A stretch of DNA of 10,020 nucleotides from Thermoleophilia bacterium (GTDB lineage Bacteria; Actinomycetota; Thermoleophilia; Gaiellales; SKUG01). A model generated the notes under the pieces. It did no database searches. It saw nothing but the letters and a program-made list of their open reading frames with translations, and had not been told where the DNA came from. The translations under genes were made by a program, and so were the position numbers. Shown here piece after piece: positions 1 to 4,358 of the stretch; position 1 is the stretch's first letter; each line of letters begins with the position of its first letter. The stretch is from contig JAOPYU010000166.1 in NCBI GenBank assembly GCA_025964455.1, positions 1 to 10,020 on the forward strand. The letters are read 5' to 3'.

Positions 1-81
1 CCGGGCATCGGCCTGCGCCCGCGCCGCCGCCGACGCAGGGGCGCGGCGCCCTCGGACGACCAGATCAGCCTGTTCGGCTGA
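1..81 (+). CDS. C-terminal end of an unidentified protein with a QISLF clamp-binding-like tail (5' partial)
   Basis: Reading from base 1 gives 26 codons ending in TGA at 79-81. The peptide has a run of six arginines and then ends in SDDQISLFG. The five residues QISLF match the bacterial beta-sliding-clamp-binding consensus QL(S/D)LF, which often lies at the extreme C-terminus of DNA polymerases and mismatch or other repair proteins. The rest of the gene lies left of the window, so the family cannot be named. A replication or repair protein is an inference from the motif. The gene converges on the methyltransferase gene, with only 9 bp between the two stop codons. The fragment is too short for codon statistics, but the frame uses G/C-ending codons as its neighbours do. 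Confidence 0.5.
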   Translation, partial: PGIGLRPRRRRRRGAAPSDDQISLFG

Positions 82-90
82 CGCTCCGGC

Positions 91-765
91 TCAGCGGCCG
101 TGGCGCACGACGAGCACGTGGGCCTCGCCGTCGGTGTGTGCGTCGCTGATCGCGCCATGGTCGGCGAAGGCGCCGGCGAGCTCGTCGAGCGGCCGCGAGA
201 TCGGCGTGGTGCCGCCCTTGGAGTAGACGATCAGCAGGCGGCCCTTGCGGTGCAGCACGCGGAGGAGCTCGGCCGGGTCGATGAGCCCGTCGAGCGCCGT
301 GACCAGGTCGAAGGCGCCATCGTCATAGGGCAGACCGTGCACGGACGCGACCTCGAAGCGCGCCTCGGGCACGAGCTCGGTCGCCAGCTCGACCATCCGC
401 GGTGAGATGTCGGTACCGAGCACGTTGCTGCCGGGCCAGCGCTCGAGCATGGCGGCGGTCGCGATGCCGGTGCCGCACGCGACATCGAGCGTCCGTCGCG
501 GACGGAAGCCGCGCGGCAGGTGGCCGAGCGCCTCCGTGAATCCGACGCGATAGGTCGGGTCGGCGCGGATCTGCTCCCACGTGGGTGCCAGTGAATCGAA
601 CAGCAGTCGCATCGCTGGCTCCACGACCGGTCGGGTCACCGGCAGGCGAGCGGCGCGCATCAGGACGTTCACGCCTGCGCGCCGCGTGCGCGCGAGCGCT
701 CGCGTACGCGCGCGTGCGAGGGGACCGGGCAGCGGCAGGGAGGGGAGCGGTGGAACGAGCCTCAT
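91..765 (-). CDS. Class I SAM-dependent methyltransferase
   Basis: This 224-aa protein has a Rossmann-type methyltransferase core. Motif I is LDVACGTGIA at residues 93-102 (the glycine loop that binds S-adenosylmethionine). GTDIS follows at 117-121, where Asp119 would bind the SAM ribose, and DLVTALDG at 153-160 fits the motif IV strand. This is the ubiE/COQ5-like Methyltransf_11/25 group; the substrate cannot be read from sequence. Residues 1-50 are rich in Arg, Pro and Leu and precede the first recognisable helix, which begins near 'MRLLFDSLAPTW' (52-63). The true start may therefore be Met36 or Met52. I kept the upstream ATG because it overlaps the bcp stop as ATGA (765-762), typical of translational coupling, and it has no Shine-Dalgarno of its own. 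It is the last gene of the leftward block. Confidence 0.85.
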   Translation of the reverse strand: MRLVPPLPSLPLPGPLARARTRALARTRRAGVNVLMRAARLPVTRPVVEPAMRLLFDSLAPTWEQIRADPTYRVGFTEALGHLPRGFRPRRTLDVACGTGIATAAMLERWPGSNVLGTDISPRMVELATELVPEARFEVASVHGLPYDDGAFDLVTALDGLIDPAELLRVLHRKGRLLIVYSKGGTTPISRPLDELAGAFADHGAISDAHTDGEAHVLVVRHGR

Positions 766-1241
766 GCGAGGCCGAGTTCCGAGCGCAGCCAGGCGACGTG
801 CTTGGCCGGCTGGATCTTGCGGACGATCGACTGGATGTTCCCGTCCGCGCCGACGATCACCGTCGAGCGCTCGACGCCCCAGTACTTCTTGCCGTACATG
901 GACTTCTCGACCCAGAACCCCAGCGCATCGGCGAGGCGGTGGTCCTCGTCGACGAGCAGGTGGAAGGGCAGGTCGTGCTTGGCGCGGAACTTCTGGTGCG
1001 CCTCGGCGCCGTCGGGGCTGACGCCGTAGACCACGAGGTCGTCGACGCCGTCGAACTCGCTCCAGGTGTCACGCAGCTCGCACGCCTGGGTCGTGCATCC
1101 GGGGGTGTCGTCCTTCGGATAGAAGTAGAGCACCACGCGACTGCCGGCGAGCGCCCGCAGGGACACGTCGCGTCCCTGGTCGTCGCTGAGCGTCAGGTCC
1201 GGAACGGGCTGGCCGATGTCGAGTGCGCTGGTGGTCGTCAT
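762..1241 (-). CDS. bcp: Thioredoxin-dependent peroxiredoxin, BCP/PrxQ type
   Basis: This cytoplasmic thiol peroxidase reduces hydrogen peroxide and organic hydroperoxides and is recycled by thioredoxin. Its 159 aa are full length for the family. The peroxidatic site reads PKDDTPGC, giving the PxxxTxxC motif with Pro42, Thr46 and Cys49. Cys54 sits five residues later, at the place of the resolving cysteine in E. coli-type BCP, so an intramolecular disulfide is expected. Arg125, in WGVERSTVIV, is the conserved active-site arginine. The start ATG at 1241 lies 21 bp after the upstream gene's stop. It lacks a Shine-Dalgarno but has a TATCCT hexamer 7 nt upstream, so it may have its own leaderless transcript. 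Its stop overlaps the methyltransferase start. Confidence 0.95.
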   Translation of the reverse strand: MTTTSALDIGQPVPDLTLSDDQGRDVSLRALAGSRVVLYFYPKDDTPGCTTQACELRDTWSEFDGVDDLVVYGVSPDGAEAHQKFRAKHDLPFHLLVDEDHRLADALGFWVEKSMYGKKYWGVERSTVIVGADGNIQSIVRKIQPAKHVAWLRSELGLA

Positions 1242-1248
1242 GGCGTGG

Positions 1249-1254
1249 AGGATA
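1249..1254 (-). promoter_or_regulatory. Candidate -10 box (TATCCT) for a leaderless bcp transcript
   Basis: On the minus strand TATCCT is followed by 7 nt and then the bcp ATG. The TANNNT form and this spacing are what leaderless actinobacterial genes show, and no Shine-Dalgarno is present. No -35 element is recognisable 16-18 bp upstream, so the call is tentative. Confidence 0.35.
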
Positions 1255-1262
1255 TCGCGCGC

Positions 1263-1799
1263 TCAGGGATGCGCGGCGGCGAGGACGCTGCGCGCGGCCT
1301 CGACCAGCGGCGCCAGTCGAGGCTCGTCGAACAAGGTGCCGAGGGGTGTGCGCAGATACACGGTCCAGGAGCCGTCGCGCTCCTGCCACGGGCGCAGATG
1401 GTCGAGGCCGACCGGCTTCGCCGCGTACCGCACGTGGAAGGTCGCGTAGTCGGGGTCGGACGTCGTCTCGGCCTTCGGGAGCGTGGCGAGGTCGGCGCCG
1501 GCGATGGCGTCGCGCAACCCGGCAACCGCCGCGGCAAGCACCGGTGACGAGGCGGCGGTGCGCTCGACCTGCCAGTCGCTCGGATCGGCCGGTTGCGCGT
1601 ACGGGCCATCCCAGAGTGGGTCGTAGGTGCTGACGCTGGCTTCGACGGTCGCGTCGGGTTCGCTGAATGCGGCGCGCACGTTGGAGGCGACGCGATCGCC
1701 GTACCGCGGGTGGTGATGAGGGGCGGCGGTCGAGAGGTTCACGATCACGGAGATCGGCGCAGGCATCTGCGCAGTGCTGGTCGCGGGGGCGAGCTGCAT
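1263..1799 (-). CDS. Hypothetical 178-aa protein
   Basis: I do not recognise this protein. It is soluble in character: no signal peptide, membrane helix or cysteine. It begins with about 15 Ala/Pro/Thr-rich residues, then a strand-like ISVIVNLS (16-23), a His-Pro-Arg cluster (28-32), an acidic/aromatic middle with YDPLWDGPY (59-67), an Ala-rich helix (84-100) and a strand-turn region WTVYLRTPLG (145-154). It ends in an Ala-rich helix at 160-176. The frame is open 76 codons further upstream, but that extension is Arg-rich and runs into ctaA. ATG 1799 is preferred because an AAGGA Shine-Dalgarno precedes it by 10 nt. Met12 is an alternative start. It lies between ctaA and bcp in a same-strand block, 21 bp from bcp, so co-transcription is likely. 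Confidence 0.7.
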   Translation of the reverse strand: MQLAPATSTAQMPAPISVIVNLSTAAPHHHPRYGDRVASNVRAAFSEPDATVEASVSTYDPLWDGPYAQPADPSDWQVERTAASSPVLAAAVAGLRDAIAGADLATLPKAETTSDPDYATFHVRYAAKPVGLDHLRPWQERDGSWTVYLRTPLGTLFDEPRLAPLVEAARSVLAAAHP

Positions 1800-1809
1800 G
1801 GGGGTTCGG

Positions 1810-1814
1810 TCCTT
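1810..1814 (-). promoter_or_regulatory. Shine-Dalgarno (AAGGA) fixing the start of the 178-aa gene
   Basis: AAGGA on the minus strand lies 10 nt before the ATG at 1799. It is the only Shine-Dalgarno-like sequence near the candidate starts of this frame and supports the short start over the long open frame reaching 2027. Confidence 0.5.
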
Positions 1815-1867
1815 GGCTGGGAGGGCGCGTCGCCGGGCGCGGCGGGCGCAGCCGGCGCGCGAAGCGC

Positions 1868-2827
1868 CTAGGCCGAAACGGGATCGTATCGGACGTCGCG
1901 GTCGCCGTGCGGCACTGGATCGGGGTCGACGACAGTCCGCGGCGCGAGGCAGGCGTCGGTCGCGATCCGCGCGGCCACGACCCACATGAGGCCGGCGTTC
2001 GCGACGTGCCCGAGCACGACCTGCCACGGTAGTCCGTTGCGGTACTGGACCTCCCCAAGGGCGATCTGTCCGACCACGAGCACGAGCAGGATCCCGAGGT
2101 CGCGCAGGGCGACGCCCCGCCGTTCGCGCAGCCAGGTCAGCAACAGGACGAGGACGAGGAAGGCGTAGGCGCCACGCGCGTGCAGCGTGACCGCGAGGCC
2201 GAACACGCCGAAGCGGTCGACCGTCTGCCCCGTCCCGGCGGCGCCGCTGTGGGGGCCGGAGGCCGTGGTGAGCACACCTGCGACGATCACGGCCAGGAGC
2301 GCCAGCAACATGAGCGATGCTGCGCCGACGCGCAGGCCGGCGCCGCGGCGCACCAGCCGGACCGGCGTGGCCGATCCGCTTGCGTGGAACGCGACGCTCG
2401 CAGCCAGGATGCAGCCGATGCTGAGCAGGAAGTGCGTGGACACGATCTCGGGCGGCAGTTCAAGGATCACGGTGAGTGCCCCGACCACGGCCTGCAGCAG
2501 CGTCCCGACGACCACGAGGCCGGACGCGATGCGCAGGTCGCGGCGTGGGCCGCCGACCACGCGCCAGCCGATCCAGGCGGCGACCATCGCGGCGATGAGC
2601 GTCGGGGTAGCGGTCATCCGATTGAGGAACTCGACCATGGGATGGAAGGCGAGCTCCGGCGTGGCTCGCGTGGTCGTGCACGTCGGCCAGTTGGGGCACC
2701 CGAGCCCCGAGCCGGTCAGGCGCACGGTCGCGCCGGTCACCACGATGAACCACTGGAAGAACAAGGCGACGGCCGTGGCGCGGCGGGCGGCGCGAAGCGT
2801 GGTTGGACCGAGCAGGAGCGTGCGCAT
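1868..2827 (-). CDS. ctaA: Heme A synthase, COX15/CtaA family
   Basis: This integral membrane enzyme oxidises the C8 methyl of heme O to the formyl of heme A, the cofactor of aa3-type cytochrome c oxidase. The 319 aa form about eight membrane helices. Family landmarks: TGSGLGCPNWPTC (38-50) with the Cys44/Cys50 pair; VEFLNR (65-70) with catalytic-type Glu66; and putative heme-ligand histidines His132 (THFLLS), His216 (TLHARG) and His274 (LGHVAN). The histidine usual four residues after the Glu in other clades is Asn69 here; EFxNR is the form I know from actinobacterial CtaA. The second loop, near SGPHSG (190-195), has no cysteine pair. The frame is open further upstream without family-like sequence. 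ATG 2827 is chosen, with ATG 2833 (two residues longer) equally possible. No Shine-Dalgarno is seen; a TACCAT box lies 8 nt upstream of 2827. Confidence 0.93.
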   Translation of the reverse strand: MRTLLLGPTTLRAARRATAVALFFQWFIVVTGATVRLTGSGLGCPNWPTCTTTRATPELAFHPMVEFLNRMTATPTLIAAMVAAWIGWRVVGGPRRDLRIASGLVVVGTLLQAVVGALTVILELPPEIVSTHFLLSIGCILAASVAFHASGSATPVRLVRRGAGLRVGAASLMLLALLAVIVAGVLTTASGPHSGAAGTGQTVDRFGVFGLAVTLHARGAYAFLVLVLLLTWLRERRGVALRDLGILLVLVVGQIALGEVQYRNGLPWQVVLGHVANAGLMWVVAARIATDACLAPRTVVDPDPVPHGDRDVRYDPVSA

Positions 2828-2835
2828 CGGCATCG

Positions 2836-2841
2836 ATGGTA
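2836..2841 (-). promoter_or_regulatory. Candidate -10 box (TACCAT) for ctaA
   Basis: On the minus strand TACCAT ends 8 nt before the ATG at 2827. This fits a TANNNT -10 box serving a leaderless message, and no Shine-Dalgarno is present. No convincing -35 element is seen. Confidence 0.3.
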
Positions 2842-3050
2842 GCGCGCGGCGATCGGTGGGGCGGCAGGTGGCCACCGGGACGGAGCACGGTGGAATGCGG
2901 GTTTCCGGGAGATGCGGCCACGAAAGCGGCCACGGCTGGGGCCATCGGAGGCCAACCCCGGCCCGTTCTCGAGCCGTGGAGCGTGCCCCAAGGCGAAGAA
3001 CTGATGCCGAAGCAAATGTCGGCGGCTCAGGCCGTTGACAGCCTTTCACG
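2842..3050. other. Divergent intergenic region between ctaA and the Gly/Tyr-rich protein gene
   Basis: This gene-free stretch must carry the promoters of the two divergent genes. It contains almost no TA dinucleotide, so no good sigma-70 -10 box is visible for the rightward gene. A 9-bp direct repeat, GCGGCCACG, occurs at 2914-2922 and 2926-2934 (period 12 bp). A perfect TTGACA lies at 3035-3040, but nothing like a -10 follows at 16-18 bp. An ATG at 3004 is in frame with the next gene, but the 21 codons after it use many rare codons for this genome (caa, gtt, ctt, tca, gga), so I read the stretch as untranslated. Confidence 0.5.
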
Positions 3051-3060
3051 AGGAGAAGGA
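3051..3060 (+). promoter_or_regulatory. Strong Shine-Dalgarno before the Gly/Tyr-rich protein gene
   Basis: AGGAGAAGGA is the strongest ribosome binding site in the window. It lies 6 nt before GTG 3067 and decides the start in favour of this GTG over the in-frame ATG at 3004. Confidence 0.7.
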
Positions 3061-3066
3061 TCGAAC

Positions 3067-3681
3067 GTGAACTCCCCCTACACCAAGCATCTCGACGCGC
3101 CGACCCACACGACGCACTCCACTGCACTCACCGTGCCGACGTATGCCGCAGCTCCAATGCAGGCACCGGCCCCGGTCATCGTGCAGGGTGGCAACGACAA
3201 CAGCGGTGGCAGCAAGGCGGGCATCGCCCTCATTGCGATCGTCCTCGCCATCGTCGGTGCAGCAGCAGGATTTGCCATCGGCAAGGGCTCCGGCCCGAGC
3301 TGGAACGAGCTCCGACGATTCGAGGCGCTCTCGGGTCGTGAAGGTGAGATCCGCGGACGTGACGCTGGCTGGAACCAGGGTCGCAAGCAGGGTCGCACCG
3401 AGATGGAGTTCCTCGCCCAGTACGAGAAGCTCCGGACCCAGGCGACCGCCTTCAGCCAGGGCTACGGCCAGGGCCGCAACATCGGTCAGCAGATGGGCAA
3501 GGACGCGACCCGGTACCGCTACGGCGCCGGCGGCTACGGCTACGGTCGAGGCTACGGCTCCGGCTACCGACGCAGCGGCTACGGCGGCTACGGCTACGGC
3601 GGTCGAGTGGGCAGCGCCATCGGCAACGCCCAGGCCATCGCCAACGCCACGGGCTCCCCGGTCGACGTGATCGTCGGCTGA
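3067..3681 (+). CDS. Membrane-anchored Gly/Tyr-rich protein of an unrecognised family (paralogue A)
   Basis: I do not recognise this 204-aa protein. Residues 1-50 are hydrophilic (Thr, Pro, His, Ala). One membrane helix spans about 51-72 (AGIALIAIVL onward). A charged segment at 79-129 (WNELRR, GREGEIR, EFLAQYE, LRTQATA) recurs in the next gene. Glycines fall at every fourth position twice, at 97/101/105/109 and at 132/136/140/144, giving GxxxGxxxGxxxG helical faces. Residues 150-180 are a Tyr/Gly/Arg low-complexity stretch, and the protein ends in an Ala/Asn segment and PVDVIVG. By comparison with the exported paralogue, the conserved part probably faces outside (type II topology). There are no cysteines. 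GTG 3067 is chosen for its strong ribosome binding site. A terminator hairpin follows the gene. A surface or envelope-associated role is only a guess. Confidence 0.82.
   Translation: MNSPYTKHLDAPTHTTHSTALTVPTYAAAPMQAPAPVIVQGGNDNSGGSKAGIALIAIVLAIVGAAAGFAIGKGSGPSWNELRRFEALSGREGEIRGRDAGWNQGRKQGRTEMEFLAQYEKLRTQATAFSQGYGQGRNIGQQMGKDATRYRYGAGGYGYGRGYGSGYRRSGYGGYGYGGRVGSAIGNAQAIANATGSPVDVIVG
3301..3453 (+). repeat. Conserved duplicated domain, copy 1 (in paralogue A)
   Basis: This segment encodes residues 79-129 of paralogue A. It aligns with residues 45-91 of the next protein, with 36 of 47 positions identical and one 4-residue insertion (KQGR) here. The DNA is also clearly related, sharing TGGAACGAGCTCCG at the start. 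This indicates tandem duplication followed by divergence of the flanking parts. Confidence 0.85.
3523..3606 (+). repeat. Low-complexity GGCTACGGC coding repeat (Tyr/Gly-rich)
   Basis: Irregular reiteration of GGCTAC and GGCTACGGC units encodes alternating Gly and Tyr with a few Arg and Ser (roughly residues 153-180 of paralogue A). The units are too short and irregular for a CRISPR array. The stretch is prone to slippage and absent from paralogue B. Confidence 0.75.
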
Positions 3682-3715
3682 CCAGCCTAGATCCACTGCC
3701 TTCGGCACCCTCGCG

Positions 3716-3743
3716 CGGCCCCCGATCTCCGGATCGGGGGCCG
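3716..3743 (+). terminator. Hairpin terminator between the two paralogues
   Basis: GGCCCCCGATC (3717-3727) and GATCGGGGGCC (3732-3742) form a perfect 11-bp stem around a TCCG loop, extendable by one C-G pair (3716/3743). It follows the paralogue A stop by 34 nt. The tract after it, GTCGCGTCTTCG, has few T residues, as in many high-GC terminators. Its end lies only 22 nt before the ATG of paralogue B. Confidence 0.7.
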
Positions 3744-3765
3744 TCGCGTCTTCGATGCACAGGTG

Positions 3766-4158
3766 ATGCCGACCCGCCGAACCATCCTCGTGCTGCTCGC
3801 CGGAGCAGCGCTTTCGCTCGCACCGCTCGTCGGCGCTGCGGTCGCGCACCCGACGCCGATGGACTGGCGGCACCTGCGCTTCGAGCGTGAGGTTCGCTGG
3901 AACGAGCTCCGGCGAGTCGAGGCCCTGGCTGGACGCGAGGGAGAGATCCGCGCGCGGGACGAAGCCTGGAGGCATGGCCGCAACGAGGTCGAGTTCCTGG
4001 CGCAGTACGAGCGCCTCCGCACGCAAGCGACGGCATACGGCGCGGCCGGCGGGCCAGTCGACGCCTGTCTGCGTGACGCCGCGCGCGACGTGGCTCTCGC
4101 CTCGGCCCAGGCGCGCGCCAACGCGCTCGGTCAGCCGGTCGACGTCATCGTGTGTTGA
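3766..4158 (+). CDS. Exported small protein of the same unrecognised family (paralogue B)
   Basis: This 130-aa protein is of unknown function. It starts MPTRRTILVLLAG and has a typical Sec signal peptide: basic n-region, hydrophobic core at 6-25, and AVA-H as a likely cleavage site after residue 27. The mature part carries the domain shared with the preceding gene (residues 45-91; WNELRR, GREGEIR, EFLAQYE, LRTQATA) and the same C-terminal ending PVDVIV, here followed by Cys130. Cys101 is the only other cysteine outside the signal peptide, so a disulfide between them is possible. The membrane helix, glycine-zipper array and Tyr/Gly stretch of paralogue A are missing. GTG 3763 directly precedes ATG 3766 and could serve as start; no proper Shine-Dalgarno is seen. 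A terminator hairpin lies just upstream, so its expression relies on read-through or an unseen promoter. Confidence 0.8.
   Translation: MPTRRTILVLLAGAALSLAPLVGAAVAHPTPMDWRHLRFEREVRWNELRRVEALAGREGEIRARDEAWRHGRNEVEFLAQYERLRTQATAYGAAGGPVDACLRDAARDVALASAQARANALGQPVDVIVC
3898..4038 (+). repeat. Conserved duplicated domain, copy 2 (in paralogue B)
   Basis: This segment encodes residues 45-91 of paralogue B and is homologous to 3301-3453. Two of the four regularly spaced glycines of copy 1 are alanine here, and the segment holding a third is deleted. Confidence 0.85.
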
Positions 4159-4160
4159 GC

Positions 4161-4207
4161 ACGCTGGCGCGAATTGTGTCCCTGGGGGAAACAATGCTCG
4201 CCAGCGT
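4161..4207 (+). terminator. Long two-part hairpin after paralogue B (possible terminator)
   Basis: ACGCTGGCG (4161-4169) pairs with CGCCAGCGT (4199-4207). Inside, ATTGT (4173-4177) pairs with ACAAT (4191-4195), and TCCC (4179-4182) with GGGA (4186-4189), around a 3-nt loop. The structure starts 2 nt after the stop codon. No T-tract follows, so it could be a terminator, an mRNA-stabilising 3' stem or a protein site. Confidence 0.45.
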
Positions 4208-4280
4208 TGGCGGCGCCCGGACGGCGAGCCGGATTCGATCACGAGCCGATCGGCATTCGTATGACTTTGTCCCGTCCTTG

Positions 4281-4304
4281 GGCGACTAACTCGAGTTAAT
4301 CGCC
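4281..4304. promoter_or_regulatory. 24-bp near-perfect palindrome upstream of ccmE (possible operator)
   Basis: The core TAACTCGAGTTA (4287-4298) is a perfect 12-bp palindrome. It is flanked by GGCGA (4281-4285) and TCGCC (4300-4304), also complementary, with one mismatched pair between core and arms. It sits in the most AT-rich spot of the intergenic region, 54 bp before the ccmE start. Zero-spacer symmetry and lack of a T-tract fit a dimeric regulator site better than a terminator. The regulator is unknown. Confidence 0.45.
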
Positions 4305-4344
4305 GTTGGGGGGGAGGGGCGGCGCTGCTGCGTCGCGGGCGGGG

Positions 4345-4350
4345 TAGGAT
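4345..4350 (+). promoter_or_regulatory. TAGGAT upstream of ccmE: -10 box or Shine-Dalgarno
   Basis: TAGGAT ends 8 nt before ATG 4359. It fits a TANNNT -10 box for a leaderless ccmE transcript, yet the embedded AGGA (4346-4349) is also spaced to act as a Shine-Dalgarno for GTG 4356 or ATG 4359. The sequence alone cannot decide. Confidence 0.35.
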
Positions 4351-4358
4351 CATCGGTG

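Noticed and set aside
77..95. GCTGA/TCAGC inverted repeat between the first gene and the methyltransferase
   Set aside because: It is only 5 bp and made of the two stop codons with their flanks; too weak to call a terminator.
585..1547. 320-aa plus-strand open frame across the methyltransferase, bcp and the 178-aa gene
   Set aside because: It crosses three genes on the other strand, one of them the unmistakable bcp, and has no motif of its own.
1800..2027. 76-codon N-terminal extension of the 178-aa protein
   Set aside because: The extension overlaps the ctaA coding region, is Arg-rich shadow-like sequence, and lacks the ribosome site that ATG 1799 has.
3035..3040. Perfect TTGACA -35 hexamer upstream of paralogue A
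   Set aside because: No -10-like hexamer follows at 16-18 bp (the place reads around GGATCGA), and a start there would fall on or after the ribosome binding site and GTG.
3004..3066. ATG at 3004 as the start of paralogue A
   Set aside because: The 21 added codons are rich in codons rare for this genome and the upstream ribosome site is weak, whereas GTG 3067 has AGGAGAAGGA at 6 nt.
3523..3606. Short tandem units considered as a CRISPR or intergenic satellite
   Set aside because: The units are 6-9 bp, in frame within a gene, and have no spacers.
3046..4353. 435-aa open frame on the minus strand, opposite the two paralogues
   Set aside because: It is antisense to two well-supported genes, its repeats mirror their duplicated domain, it contains no recognisable motif, and long antisense frames are expected at this GC content.
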